This document shows, piece by piece, positions 28,957 to 38,482 of a stretch of DNA of 64,000 nt; within the stretch, counting starts at the first letter, position 1, and every line of letters starts with the position of its first letter. The stretch covers positions 1,612,001 through 1,676,000 of the forward strand of contig NZ_CP130701.1 of assembly GCF_030553075.1 (NCBI RefSeq). The letters are read 5' to 3'. The DNA is from Halomonas sp. I5-271120. GTDB lineage: Bacteria; Pseudomonadota; Gammaproteobacteria; Pseudomonadales; Halomonadaceae. The position numbers and the translations under genes are program-made. The notes under the pieces were generated by a model. That model was not told the DNA's origin. It saw only the letters and a list, made by a program, of their open reading frames with translations, and made no database searches.

Positions 28957-30660
28957 ATGGACGTAAAACGACTCCTACTGTTGATTCCTCTCGCCGTACT
29001 GGCCTACCTGCTGGTCGTACAGTGGAACCAGGACTACGGCCAGGTCACCGCAGAAACTCAGGCGCCCTCGGTTGCCACCAGTGGCGAACCCACTGGCCAG
29101 GACAACCCCGATGAGGCGTCGGGCCTGTCGGTACCGACGACTTCTTCGAACCCGCAAGGGTCATCGGATCTTACCGGCAACATGAGTGATCCAGCGGCTG
29201 CCAACGACAACAGCCGTGCACTGGTCGCCGTGACCACCGACGTGCTCGACGTACGCATCGATCCGCAAGGCGGCGATATCGTCTATGCCGCCCTGCTCGA
29301 TCACAAGCTGACCAATACTTCTGACCAGCCCTTCGTATTGCTCTCCGACAACGCGAATCGCAGCTTCGTCGCCAAATCGGGCCTACAGCTAGAGGGGCAC
29401 GAAGGACGGATTGGCTTCACGCCGAGCCAGACCGACTATCGCCTCAGCGAAGGCGACGACAGTGTGGTGGTAGAGCTCAGCGCCACGGTCAACGGCGTCG
29501 ATGTGACCAAGCGCCTGACGTTCCAGCGCGATACTTACGCCGTCAAGGTCAACTACTTCCTCAACAATGACCGTGAAGAGCCCGTCAGCGCGCGCTTCAT
29601 CGGCCAGCTGGCCCGGGACAATAGTGCCGATCCGAGCACCGGCTCCGGCATGGGCATGAAGTCCTTCCTGGGGGCGGCCTACTCCTCGCCGGAAAACCAC
29701 TACCAGAAGGTGGATTTCGAAGAGATTCAGAACGGTAGCTTCAATAACCGTGACGTCGAGGGCGGCTGGGTTGCCATGATCCAGCACTACTTCACCACGG
29801 CCTGGGCCCCCCAGCAGAGCCAGCAGAACCTCTACTACGCCGCGACCGACTCCCGTGGGCGCAACGTCGCCGCCTTCGCCGGGCCGCTGCAGACACTGGC
29901 ACCGGGCGGCGAAGCCGATCTCGGCGCCACCGTCTACATGGGACCGAAGGTGCAGGAGCGCCTCGAGGCCGTGGCGCCTCACCTGGAGCTGACCGTGGAC
30001 TTCGGCTGGCTGTGGTTCCTGGCCAACCCGCTGTTCTGGCTCCTCGACCACATCCATGACCTGCTCGGCAACTGGGGCTGGTCGATCGTGGTGCTGACCA
30101 TGCTGGTCAAGCTGGCCCTGTTCCCGCTGTCGGCCAAGGCCTACAAGTCGATGGCCCGCATGCGCAAGCTGGGGCCCGAGATGCAGCGTCTCAAGGAACA
30201 GTTCGGCGATGATCGCCAGAAGATGTCCCAGGAGATGATGAAGTTCTACCAGAAGGAGAAGATCAATCCTCTGGGGGGCTGTCTGCCGATCGTGATCCAG
30301 ATGCCGGTGTTCATCGCGCTGTACTGGATGCTGATGGAATCCGTCGAACTGCGTCACGCGCCCTTCATGTTCTGGGTGCAGGACCTGTCGGTGAAGGATC
30401 CCTACTTTATCCTGCCGATCCTGATGGGTGCATCCATGTTCGTGCAGCAGCTGCTGAACCCGACGCCGCCGGATCCGACCCAGGCGAAGATCATGAAGAT
30501 GCTGCCGGTGATCTTCACCTTCTTCTTCCTGTGGTTCCCGGCTGGCCTGGTGGTCTACTGGGTGGTTAACAACAGTATCTCGATCCTTCAGCAGTGGTTC
30601 ATCACGCGCAACATCGAGAACGACCCAAGCGTTGGCAAAGGCATGAAAACCAAAGAGTGA
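28957..30660 (+). CDS. yidC: Membrane protein insertase YidC
   Basis: The 567-residue Oxa1-family insertase. A first membrane segment ([18 protein letters not shown]) is followed by a serine/threonine-rich linker and the large periplasmic beta domain. The conserved C-terminal five-helix core includes [20 protein letters not shown], a [20 protein letters not shown] helix and [19 protein letters not shown]. The frame is open from 28891; MDVKRLLLL at 28957 is the family start. Confidence 0.97.
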   Translation: MDVKRLLLLIPLAVLAYLLVVQWNQDYGQVTAETQAPSVATSGEPTGQDNPDEASGLSVPTTSSNPQGSSDLTGNMSDPAAANDNSRALVAVTTDVLDVRIDPQGGDIVYAALLDHKLTNTSDQPFVLLSDNANRSFVAKSGLQLEGHEGRIGFTPSQTDYRLSEGDDSVVVELSATVNGVDVTKRLTFQRDTYAVKVNYFLNNDREEPVSARFIGQLARDNSADPSTGSGMGMKSFLGAAYSSPENHYQKVDFEEIQNGSFNNRDVEGGWVAMIQHYFTTAWAPQQSQQNLYYAATDSRGRNVAAFAGPLQTLAPGGEADLGATVYMGPKVQERLEAVAPHLELTVDFGWLWFLANPLFWLLDHIHDLLGNWGWSIVVLTMLVKLALFPLSAKAYKSMARMRKLGPEMQRLKEQFGDDRQKMSQEMMKFYQKEKINPLGGCLPIVIQMPVFIALYWMLMESVELRHAPFMFWVQDLSVKDPYFILPILMGASMFVQQLLNPTPPDPTQAKIMKMLPVIFTFFFLWFPAGLVVYWVVNNSISILQQWFITRNIENDPSVGKGMKTKE

Positions 30661-30680
30661 TCTTGGTCACCGCCACGCTC

Positions 30681-30708
30681 CCAGACCCCCGCCCCGGCGG
30701 GGGTCTGG
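30681..30708 (+). terminator. GC-rich hairpin after yidC
   Basis: A stem CCAGACCCCCGCC / GGCGGGGGTCTGG is followed by CGTTTC, so the U-tract is poor. It may partly separate yidC from mnmE. Confidence 0.45.
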
Positions 30709-30760
30709 CGTTTCTGCACCCTTCACGGGACAATCCCGTGACCTTGTCACCGGAGTCACC

Positions 30761-32134
30761 ATGGCCGCCAGTCGTCTCTATACCCAGGACACCATCGTCG
30801 CCCTCGCCACCCCACCCGGACGCGGAGGTGTAGGCATTGTGCGCGTCTCAGGGCCGCTGTGCGCAGCGATCACTCGGCACATGCTGGATACCCTGCCCCG
30901 CCCGCGCCAGGCCCACTACGGGCCTTTCCGAGGCCAAGAGGGTGTGATCGATGAAGGCATCGCCCTCTACTTCGAGGGCCCACATTCTTTCACCGGCGAA
31001 GACGTGCTGGAGCTGCAGGGGCATGGCGGTCCGGTGATCATGGATCTGCTGCTCGAATGCTGTGTGCAGCAGGGTGCGCGACTGGCCCGGCCAGGCGAGT
31101 TCTCTGAGCGCGCCTTCCTCAACGACAAGCTGGACCTGGCCCAGGCCGAGGCCATCGCCGACCTGATCGATGCCAGCTCTCGCAGTGCCGCCGAAAACGC
31201 CCTGCGCTCGCTGCAGGGCGAGTTCTCGACCCGGGTCGATGCTCTCGTTCAGCGATTGATCGAGCTGCGGATGTACGTCGAGGCGGCCATCGACTTCCCC
31301 GAAGAGGAAATCGACTTCCTGGCCGACGGCAAGGTCGCGGCAATGCTCAGCGCGGTCAAGGAAGAACTTGCCGAGGTGCGCATCAGCGCCGGCCAGGGGG
31401 CCCTGATGCGCGAGGGCATGAGCGTGGTGATCGCCGGGCGACCCAATGCCGGCAAGTCGAGCCTGCTCAATGCCCTGACCGAGCAGGACACCGCCATCGT
31501 CACCGCTATTGAGGGCACCACCCGAGACGTTTTGCGCGAGCATATCCATATCGACGGCATGCCGCTGCACGTGATCGATACCGCCGGGCTTCGCGACACG
31601 CCGGATGCCGTCGAGCAGATTGGCGTTGCCCGCGCCTGGGCGGAGATCGAAAAGGCCGACCGGGTGCTGCTGATGGTCGATGCCAGCATCAGCGAGGCCA
31701 CCGACCCGATGACCATCTGGCCGGAATTCGTCGCTCGACTTGCCGATCCGTCCCGCCTGACCCTGGTCCGTAACAAGGTCGACACCAGCCAGGAAGCCCC
31801 AGGACTCGATTTATCCACACCCACACCGGTGGTGCGCCTTTCGGCGAAGACCGGAGAGGGTGTGGATAACTTGAAGGAGCACTTGAAGACGGTGATGGGC
31901 TTCTCCGCCACCACCGAGGGCCGCTTCTCGGCCCGCCGACGCCACCTGGATGCCCTGGATCGTGCGACCGCGGCACTCGAAAACGGTGAGGCCCAGCTGG
32001 CGGGCTACGGGGCGGGAGAACTCCTGGCCGAGGATCTTCGCGATGCTCAGCAGTCCTTGGGCGAGATCACCGGCGAGTTCAGCGCCGACGATCTGCTTGG
32101 CGAGATATTCGGCAGTTTCTGCATCGGTAAATGA
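30761..32134 (+). CDS. mnmE: tRNA modification GTPase MnmE
   Basis: With MnmG this 457-residue GTPase forms cmnm5U34 in tRNA. The N-terminal tetrahydrofolate domain opens [22 protein letters not shown]. The G domain shows [38 protein letters not shown] and NKVD. The C-terminus ends [12 protein letters not shown] with the essential CIGK cysteine. Two perfect DnaA boxes lie in its coding sequence (31811-31819 and 31861-31869). Its usual neighbour mnmG lies 22.7 kb away. Confidence 0.98.
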   Translation: MAASRLYTQDTIVALATPPGRGGVGIVRVSGPLCAAITRHMLDTLPRPRQAHYGPFRGQEGVIDEGIALYFEGPHSFTGEDVLELQGHGGPVIMDLLLECCVQQGARLARPGEFSERAFLNDKLDLAQAEAIADLIDASSRSAAENALRSLQGEFSTRVDALVQRLIELRMYVEAAIDFPEEEIDFLADGKVAAMLSAVKEELAEVRISAGQGALMREGMSVVIAGRPNAGKSSLLNALTEQDTAIVTAIEGTTRDVLREHIHIDGMPLHVIDTAGLRDTPDAVEQIGVARAWAEIEKADRVLLMVDASISEATDPMTIWPEFVARLADPSRLTLVRNKVDTSQEAPGLDLSTPTPVVRLSAKTGEGVDNLKEHLKTVMGFSATTEGRFSARRRHLDALDRATAALENGEAQLAGYGAGELLAEDLRDAQQSLGEITGEFSADDLLGEIFGSFCIGK

Positions 32135-32258
32135 CGACACGCCACACTGCCGGCCCCCCCCGGTGCGATCGCGCAATACGGCCGCGCCGGGACCGCTCTA
32201 ATCGAAGAACAGCGCGCCGGAACCCCGTTTTGACAAACGACAAATACGAAGTGACCGC

Positions 32259-33125
32259 TTACTCACCAACCCACCATCCACTCTCGTGGCGCCCCTGAGG
32301 GGCCAGACGCGCACGGTTCAGCGACATCGTTTGATTCAGGATCTCATCGAGGCCCCAGGGGGGATTCATCACCAGCATGCCGCTGCCGTACATGCCATGA
32401 GAGGCGGTACCGGGATCCTGGAGGATGAACTCACTGCGCCACAGCTTGCGAAGGCCCGCCCGCTTCACCTCGTCGAGCAAGACGTGGTGTCGCCCTGCCG
32501 GCAGCAGCGGATACCAGATCATCACTACCGCATGACGGGCCTTGCGGCCGATCTCGCTGAGGGTGGCGGCCACCTCGGCATACTCTTCCTTGCGCTCGTA
32601 GCTGGGATCGATCAGCACGCACAGCCGCGGTGTAGCGACCGGCAGCCGCTTCTTGAGCCCTTCCAGCCCGTCGCCATGGATGCGCCAGGCGTTGCTGGGC
32701 AGGGCCTGCCCGCTCAGGTGATCGTGCTCTTTGGGGTGCAGCTCGTAAAGGCTGAGCCGATCCTGCGGGCGCAGGACATGAGTCAGCCACCAAGGCGAGC
32801 CGGGATAGACCGCGAGACGCGGCTCACCTTCAGGACGTGCCTCGCGCTGGGCCAGAACAAGTGCATCGAGCCACTCGCCGAGCAACGCATCACTCTTTCT
32901 CAGGGCCTCCCGTCCTTCCCAGAGCGGCGCCACCCCTTGGCGGTACTCCTCGAGCTTTCGGGTCTCCTCGGCGTCTAGGGGATAGCTTCCACGACCGGCA
33001 TGCGTATCGACATACGTAATAGGTGATTTCTTACGTAATAAGTGGCGCGTAACGGCAAAAAGCGTCAGGTGTTTATGAACGTCGGCGAAATTGCCGGCAT
33101 GGTAGGCATGCTGATAGGCAAGCAT
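32259..33125 (-). CDS. rlmJ: 23S rRNA (adenine2030-N6)-methyltransferase RlmJ
   Basis: The 288-residue methyltransferase opens MLAYQHAYHAGNFADVHKH, the RlmJ signature. YVDTHAGRGSYPLD is the SAM-binding loop and LIDPSYERKEEY is the DPPY-like catalytic motif (here DPSY). Four extra upstream codons are possible, but the ATG at 33125 matches the family. Confidence 0.95.
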   Translation of the reverse strand: MLAYQHAYHAGNFADVHKHLTLFAVTRHLLRKKSPITYVDTHAGRGSYPLDAEETRKLEEYRQGVAPLWEGREALRKSDALLGEWLDALVLAQREARPEGEPRLAVYPGSPWWLTHVLRPQDRLSLYELHPKEHDHLSGQALPSNAWRIHGDGLEGLKKRLPVATPRLCVLIDPSYERKEEYAEVAATLSEIGRKARHAVVMIWYPLLPAGRHHVLLDEVKRAGLRKLWRSEFILQDPGTASHGMYGSGMLVMNPPWGLDEILNQTMSLNRARLAPQGRHESGWWVGE

Positions 33126-33139
33126 AGTCGAATCCATGA

Positions 33140-33175
33140 AAAAGACCCGCGGGCTTGCTGGCAGGCCCGCGGGTC
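33140..33175 (-). terminator. Terminator of the OmpA-like lipoprotein gene
   Basis: The stem GACCCGCGGGC / GCCCGCGGGTC with a 10-base loop is followed by TTTTT on the minus strand, about 38 bases after the lipoprotein stop and just before the rlmJ start. Confidence 0.8.
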
Positions 33176-33212
33176 AGAATGCGGCCTGCCAGGGCAGGCG
33201 CAGGATGGTGTA

Positions 33213-33884
33213 TTACTGCTGTTGCATCGGGGTCAGGGTGATTTCGACCCGACGGTTCTGGGCACGCCCCTCTTCGGTGTCATTGCTGGCGATAGGCTGG
33301 TTTTCCCCATAGCCGGTCATCGACAGGCGCATGCCGGCGACACCGGTTTGAGACAGGTAGTTGCCCACTGCCGAGGCACGCCGCTCGGACAGGCGCTGAT
33401 TGTAGTCATCAGCCCCCGTGCTGTCGGTGTGGCCGGCAATGTTGACGCGCGTCTCCGGGTACTGCTGCAGCACGTTCGAGACATCATTCAGGGCAGAGCG
33501 TGCTGCAGGTGTAAGGTCGCTGGAATCGAAGGCGAAGGTCACGCTGCTCGGCATGTTGAGGATGATGTTGTCACCCTGGCGTTCCACGCCGATACCGGTT
33601 CCCTGCATGCTCTCGCGCAGCTGCGTTTCCTGGCGATCCATATAGGCGCCGATACCACCACCGGCAGCGGCGCCCACCGCAGCACCGATCAACGCACGGT
33701 CACGGCTGCTGGAACCACCACTGCCACTGACCATACCTGCCATGGCACCGACGGCAGCACCGATGGCGGCACCGGTACCTGTCTTGCTGCGTTGGGTTTC
33801 ACCGGTGTTGGGATTGGTAGTCGTGCAGGCGGCAAGCGTCAGGGCAGCAGCCAGCGGCAGGGCAAGGCGGAAGTATTTGGTCAT
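33213..33884 (-). CDS. OmpA-family outer-membrane lipoprotein (YiaD-like)
   Basis: The 223-residue lipoprotein starts MTKYFRLALPLAAALTLAAC, with lipobox LAAC at residues 17-20. Two glycine-zipper stretches (GAAIGAAVGAMAGM, LIGAAVGAAAGGGIGAYMD) follow. The C-terminal OmpA domain has FAFDSSDLTPAARSALNDV, IAGHTDSTGADDYNQRLSERRA and GYGENQPIASN...RAQNRRVEI, the peptidoglycan-binding motifs. It likely tethers the outer membrane to the cell wall. The frame opens 8 codons upstream; the ATG at 33884 gives the proper signal peptide. Confidence 0.92.
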   Translation of the reverse strand: MTKYFRLALPLAAALTLAACTTTNPNTGETQRSKTGTGAAIGAAVGAMAGMVSGSGGSSSRDRALIGAAVGAAAGGGIGAYMDRQETQLRESMQGTGIGVERQGDNIILNMPSSVTFAFDSSDLTPAARSALNDVSNVLQQYPETRVNIAGHTDSTGADDYNQRLSERRASAVGNYLSQTGVAGMRLSMTGYGENQPIASNDTEEGRAQNRRVEITLTPMQQQ

Positions 33885-33925
33885 GCGGTTCACACTCCTT
33901 GGGGTCACGAGCTCGTCACCTTGGG

Positions 33926-35092
33926 TTAGTCGTCACTGACCATAGCCAAGAGATCATTGAGAAACAACAAGCCCTGAGAAGAGGCTCGCAGATGCGAGGG
34001 ATCTTCCACAAGTAATCCTTTATTACGTGCTTCCTTAAGCGACCGTTCCAACCTGTCGGGGGAGCGGCCGGTATGTCGTATCCAGGTGTCCATAGGGACG
34101 CCATCAACCAGGCGTAGCGCGTTCATCGCGAATTCAAGCACCAGGTCCTCTTCAGGGATACGCTGGTGACCGGCGACAAAACCGCGTGGATCATTCAGGC
34201 GGCGCAAATATGCCTCGGGCTGGCGGCTCTTCCAGCGGCGCTCGATCTCCAGACCCTGTACCCCCGGCCGGCTCAACTTGCCATGGGCGCCGGCACCAAT
34301 GCCCAGATAGTCGCCAAAGGTCCAGTAGTTTAGGTTATGACGGGCTTCACGTCCGGGGCGACTGTAGGCCGAAATCTCATAGCGATGGAAACCGGCCGCT
34401 TCGAGTTGCGCATGGCCCTTGTCCTGAATGTTCCAGAGCGTTTCTTCCTCGGGCAAGGCCGGCGGATGGGAATGAAATTCGGTATTGGGCTCGAGCGTCA
34501 GCTGGTACCAGGACAGGTGGTCAGGACCAAGCGCTAACGCCTGCTGAAGGTCATTCTCCGCCAGTGCAGAATCTTGCCCCGGCAGGCCATGCATCAGGTC
34601 AAGATTGATATTATCAAACCCTGCAGCCCTTGCCTGTTCGAAGGCACGCTTGGCATCGTCGCCGCTGTGAATGCGCCCCAGCGCGGCCAGTTGGGTTGAC
34701 TGGAAACTCTGGATGCCAAGCGAGAGCCGATTGATCCCCGCTTCCCGATACCCTTCGAAACGATCGTGCTCGACGGTACCGGGGTTAGCTTCGAGCGTGA
34801 TCTCGATGTCCTCGGCCAACGGCAACCTGAGGCGAAGCTCAGTGATGAAACGTCGATAAAAGTCGGCCGACATCAGGCTCGGTGTTCCCCCACCGATAAA
34901 GATGCTGACCAGCTCACGTCCTGCGGCCAAGGGTAGATCGGCATCAAGATCCGCCAGCAACGCCTTAAGGTAGGCGTCCTCCGGAAGGTCTGCTCCATAG
35001 CCCACACCGTGGGAGTTGAAATCGCAATAGGGACACTTGCGAACGCACCAGGGGACATGGACATAGAGCGCGAGAGGGGGCAAAGCACTCAT
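33926..35092 (-). CDS. hemW: HemW, radical-SAM heme chaperone
   Basis: The 388-residue radical-SAM protein shows YVHVPWCVRKCPYCDFNSHG, with the C-x3-C-x2-C cluster motif, then FIGGGTPSLM and the LTLEANPG strand. It lacks the extra N-terminal features of true coproporphyrinogen oxidase HemN. The family binds and inserts heme. It overlaps rdgB by four bases (ATGA), as in many gammaproteobacteria. Confidence 0.95.
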   Translation of the reverse strand: MSALPPLALYVHVPWCVRKCPYCDFNSHGVGYGADLPEDAYLKALLADLDADLPLAAGRELVSIFIGGGTPSLMSADFYRRFITELRLRLPLAEDIEITLEANPGTVEHDRFEGYREAGINRLSLGIQSFQSTQLAALGRIHSGDDAKRAFEQARAAGFDNINLDLMHGLPGQDSALAENDLQQALALGPDHLSWYQLTLEPNTEFHSHPPALPEEETLWNIQDKGHAQLEAAGFHRYEISAYSRPGREARHNLNYWTFGDYLGIGAGAHGKLSRPGVQGLEIERRWKSRQPEAYLRRLNDPRGFVAGHQRIPEEDLVLEFAMNALRLVDGVPMDTWIRHTGRSPDRLERSLKEARNKGLLVEDPSHLRASSQGLLFLNDLLAMVSDD

Positions 35093-35691
35093 ATTGCCAG
35101 TTGCTCCAGCAATGCCTGCATGGCCTGGCCTCGGTGACTGACACGGTTCTTCTCATCGCCATCCAGTTCGGCGGCTGACCGGCCAAGGGATGACAGCCAG
35201 AAAAGCGGATCATAGCCGAACCCACCCTCACCCCGTGGCGAGGAAAGGATCTCGCCATCCCAACTGCGTTGCACGATCAGGGGAACCGGATCCTCGGCAT
35301 GGCGCAGATAGACCAGCACACACCAATAGCTTGCCATGCGATGACCATCGGGAACCCCGGATAAGGCATCGAGCAGCTTGCGGTTGTTGGCGTCATCGCT
35401 CTTCGGCTCACCCGCATATCGAGCAGAGTAGATACCGGGGGCGCCATTCAAGGCGTCCACGGCCAAGCCAGAGTCATCGGCGAGCGCCGGCAAGCCACTA
35501 ACACGACACGCTTCGCGTGCTTTGAGCAGCGCATTCTCGACGAAGGTAAGGCCGGTTTCCTCTACCTCCGGCACCTCAAACTCTGACTGAGGGTGCACAG
35601 CATACCCCTGGGGGGCCAGAAGGCGATGAAACTCCTGCAGCTTTCCGCTATTTCCGCTGGCCAATACCAGTCGTTGCGTGGTCATCATCAT
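35089..35691 (-). CDS. rdgB: XTP/dITP diphosphatase (RdgB/HAM1)
   Basis: The 200-residue house-cleaning enzyme hydrolyses dITP and XTP. It shows LVLASGNSGKLQEFHRLL, ETGLTFVENALLKA, ALADDSGLAVDALNGAPGIYSARYAG and GEGGFGYDPLF. Three consecutive ATG codons (35691, 35688, 35685) are possible; AGGAG is best spaced for the first. It is coupled to hemW. Confidence 0.96.
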   Translation of the reverse strand: MMMTTQRLVLASGNSGKLQEFHRLLAPQGYAVHPQSEFEVPEVEETGLTFVENALLKAREACRVSGLPALADDSGLAVDALNGAPGIYSARYAGEPKSDDANNRKLLDALSGVPDGHRMASYWCVLVYLRHAEDPVPLIVQRSWDGEILSSPRGEGGFGYDPLFWLSSLGRSAAELDGDEKNRVSHRGQAMQALLEQLAI

Positions 35692-36096
35692 TTCGGCTCC
35701 TGCTAAGGAAATGCCACCATTTTACGCCCCTGGCTACGCCAGTGACATCCAGTGCCGGAGAAGGGGGATAGGCAGAGAAGATTATGAAAGCCATCGAAAA
35801 GCACTAATACAAAAAAATCCACAATCAGTTACATTATGGAAATCAACTCAGCTTTAGGCTTCAGCCGACTCATCCTGATCCTGATGAAATAAACTAAGTA
35901 ATTGATATATATAGATTAATAAGACAGTGATGGCGGCTCGCAATTCCCGTTCTGGACAGCAGCTAAAAGCCCTTTTTGTAACTAAACTTTACAAATTGGC
36001 AGGAACAAGCAACGCTTAGGTGCAAGATCAGCTATATATTAGATCAGATGAGGCTTCATCCTATCGGATGATGAAAATTTCGCCGGAGTACAGGTC
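35692..36096. promoter_or_regulatory. Long AT-rich leader before the CsgD-like gene
   Basis: About 400 bases without a gene, much more AT-rich than the flanks (for instance 35880-35925 and 35965-36060), as expected for a heavily regulated promoter region. An imperfect palindrome TTCATCCTATCGGATGATGAA (two overlapping arms at 36055-36075) lies just before the GGAG ribosome site. TGGCAGGAACAAGCA near 35997 resembles a -24/-12 element, but its spacing is one base short. Confidence 0.4.
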
Positions 36097-36771
36097 ATGA
36101 ATCATCCAGGCACTTCAATCCTGCTCGTCACAGACTGCAACCCGCAGTCTCAGCTCTTCATCAACTATATCCATGAGCAGTTGGAGGAGACGGTCACTGC
36201 CCTGCCGCCGGATGCACAGGTCATTCCAGAGGGCAGTAGCAAGAACATCGTATTGCTGGACATGAATCATGTGGCCGAAGAGGCCATTCAGCAATGGCAC
36301 AACCTGTCACTGGAGGATGAGACCGTGGTACTCGCGGCCCTGAACCTTCGCGACGAGGATCACGCTGCAGACTTACTGGCTGCCTTCCACCTGCAGGGCG
36401 TTTTTTACCGTAACGATAGTTTGCTGTTGACCTGCAAGGGGATCAATCGACTCATCGAAGGCGACCTTTGGATGTCGCGTAGTCTGATGGCACGCCTGAT
36501 AAACTTCTACCGGCAGCAGCAGCGCAATGCGTATCGCCCGGTTTGCGGGCTGACGCACCGTGAAATGGAAATCATCAGCCTGCTGAGTTCTGGTGCCTCT
36601 AATACCGATATCGCCGACAAACTGTTTGTCAGCGAACATACCGTGAAGTCTCATCTTTACAATATTTTCAAGAAAATCAAGGTCCACAATCGTATTCAGG
36701 CAATGAACTGGGCACGACAGAACCTGGCGACCAGCCCTGCCCCATTAAAAAAAATTCTCAAAGGCGCTTGA
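36097..36771 (+). CDS. CsgD-like LuxR-family transcriptional regulator
   Basis: The 224-residue protein has an N-terminal receiver-like domain, with the conserved strand and Asp in NIVLLDM (D55). The C-terminal LuxR HTH is LTHREMEIISLLSSGASNTDIADKLFVSEHTVKSHLYN, spanning residues 152-189. GVFYRND, GASNTDIADKLFVSE, HLYNIFKKIKVHNRIQAMNWA and the overall length resemble E. coli CsgD, the curli and cellulose regulator. Usual phosphorylation residues of a receiver are incomplete, as in CsgD. No curli csgBA or csgEFG genes are in the window. It is followed after 56 bases by a VpsR-like activator and probably regulates the exported-fibre locus. Confidence 0.8.
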   Translation: MNHPGTSILLVTDCNPQSQLFINYIHEQLEETVTALPPDAQVIPEGSSKNIVLLDMNHVAEEAIQQWHNLSLEDETVVLAALNLRDEDHAADLLAAFHLQGVFYRNDSLLLTCKGINRLIEGDLWMSRSLMARLINFYRQQQRNAYRPVCGLTHREMEIISLLSSGASNTDIADKLFVSEHTVKSHLYNIFKKIKVHNRIQAMNWARQNLATSPAPLKKILKGA

Positions 36772-36827
36772 GCAAAGACCCCAAATAGCCGGCTTTACCT
36801 TCGTTTTTAAAGATAAAGGTGAATCGA

Positions 36828-38264
36828 ATGGACTCACCTGAGTTCTTCATTTTCCCTCAGGAATGCTCTCCACATATTCAGGAGAAGCTTCATATTCTCA
36901 AGGAAAAGGGCTGGGTAGGCATTTCATCTGCTGAGCTGGCAGTCAAGTCACAGAGCGATGAAAGTGACATACCTATCGGACTGATACCTATCTTCAGCTC
37001 TGATGAAGGCGTGCTATCTGCGATTGAAGAGTCCATCAATGCCTATCCAGATGTAGAATGGGTCGGATGGCTGAGATCTGGATCGTCTTCTTTAGAAGAT
37101 AATGCTGTACTCGAGACGTTTATATTACGCAATCTTTTCGTCTTTCACGAGCAACACGATTCCACTGAAGACATTATCGTTTCATTAGTTCGCTGCAAGA
37201 CAATGTCAATGTTAAGGAAATCAAATAGTGGAAGAAGCCCTCGCGAGGGAATGAAGCACGGTAGCATGTTACAAATGTTGGGGAACACAGCCTCGATGCA
37301 GGGGCTTTTTTGTAACATCAAAAAAGTGGCCGCAGTCGATGCTCCAGTGTTTATTAATGGCGAGTCCGGAACAGGGAAAGAGCTGACAGCCAGAAGCATT
37401 CACGAGATTTCATTACGTAGAAATGGCCCTTTCAATGCTGTCAATTGTGGTGCCTTGCCGACCCACCTTATTCAATCCGAGCTTTTTGGCCATGAAAAAG
37501 GGGCCTTTACAGGAGCGGTGAAACGCAAGATTGGACGCATCGAGGCAACTCAAGGAGGAACGCTTTTCCTAGATGAAATAGGGGACCTGCCGCTCGAAAT
37601 GCAGGTTAATCTTTTACGATTTTTAGAAGATCATAAGATACAGCGCATTGGTGATACAGCTGAAATATCAGTAGATGTAAGGGTATTAGCGGCGACTCAT
37701 GTCGATCTTAACAAGGCAATAGAAGAAGGAAAGTTCCGAGAGGATTTATATCATCGATTAAATGTACTACATATCTCAGTACCACCCTTGAGAGAACGCA
37801 GCCAAGATATTGGACTTATATCCGACCATTTCTTCAATAAATTTTCAGGTGAGGCTAGCACCAGGGCCCGTGGCTTCAGTCAGGATAGCAGAGCCGTGAT
37901 GCAGCAATATCAGTGGCCAGGCAATGTCAGGGAGCTCATCAACCGTGTGAGGCGCGCTACGGTGATGTGTGAGCATCGTTTAATTGCGCCTGAAGATTTG
38001 GGGCTGGAACGACGCAGTCATGACTGGCGAGAGCCGCTCACCCTGGAAAAGGCCCGCGAGATGGCCGAGCATGAAGTCATCAATGCCGCTTTGGTCAGAA
38101 ACAAGTATAAGGTGCAAAAAGCAGCCAAGGAGCTTGGTGTTTCCCGTGTAACGCTCTATCGCTTGATGGAGAAGCATCATCTTTCTCGTCATGCTTCCGA
38201 AGGAAGTCAACCCAAAAAAACCACCTTTGAACCTTCCAGCATAATAAAGCTATCCTCTTTATAG
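36828..38264 (+). CDS. Sigma-54-dependent activator, VpsR-like
   Basis: The 478-residue protein has an N-terminal atypical receiver-like domain (1-130), including VEWVGWLRSGSSSLEDNAVLE, similar in layout to VpsR of Vibrio. The AAA+ domain carries Walker A GESGTGKE (178-185), an intact GAFTGA (225-230) and Walker B GGTLFLDEIG (243-252). A Fis-type HTH, AAKELGVSRVTLYRLMEKH, lies near the C-terminus. Unlike V. cholerae VpsR, the GAFTGA loop should allow contact with sigma-54. I choose the ATG at 36828 (AAGGTGA ribosome site) over the GTG at 36819. Coding DNA is clearly AT-richer than the surroundings, suggesting transfer. Confidence 0.85.
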   Translation: MDSPEFFIFPQECSPHIQEKLHILKEKGWVGISSAELAVKSQSDESDIPIGLIPIFSSDEGVLSAIEESINAYPDVEWVGWLRSGSSSLEDNAVLETFILRNLFVFHEQHDSTEDIIVSLVRCKTMSMLRKSNSGRSPREGMKHGSMLQMLGNTASMQGLFCNIKKVAAVDAPVFINGESGTGKELTARSIHEISLRRNGPFNAVNCGALPTHLIQSELFGHEKGAFTGAVKRKIGRIEATQGGTLFLDEIGDLPLEMQVNLLRFLEDHKIQRIGDTAEISVDVRVLAATHVDLNKAIEEGKFREDLYHRLNVLHISVPPLRERSQDIGLISDHFFNKFSGEASTRARGFSQDSRAVMQQYQWPGNVRELINRVRRATVMCEHRLIAPEDLGLERRSHDWREPLTLEKAREMAEHEVINAALVRNKYKVQKAAKELGVSRVTLYRLMEKHHLSRHASEGSQPKKTTFEPSSIIKLSSL

Positions 38265-38278
38265 TGGTTAGATAACTC

Positions 38279-38299
38279 ATTATTTTCAATAATTTTTTT
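38279..38299 (+). terminator. Possible weak terminator after the VpsR-like gene
   Basis: An AT stem (ATTATT / AATAAT) with a 3-base loop runs into seven T's just after the stop. The stem is weak. Confidence 0.35.
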
Positions 38300-38482
38300 A
38301 TCCTCGGCGTAAATTCCTTGAGGCCGGCTATAGATGAACTAAGCTTGCCTAAGGGTATGTAAGAAAATAAGCATTCATCATTAGCTAGCACATCATACCT
38401 AACGCGAGCAAACCAACATGATCGAGTCCAAGCGATCAAAACGTTGTTGGGGTCAAAAGGGCTGAAAGGCGAGGGGACGACT

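Noticed and set aside
35985..36005. Sigma-54 promoter before the CsgD-like gene
   Set aside because: TGGCAGGAACAAGCA has 9 instead of 10 bases between GG and GC.
38444..38482. Longer start for the barrel protein
   Set aside because: The extension puts hydrophilic residues before the signal peptide and has no ribosome site, unlike the ATG at 38483.
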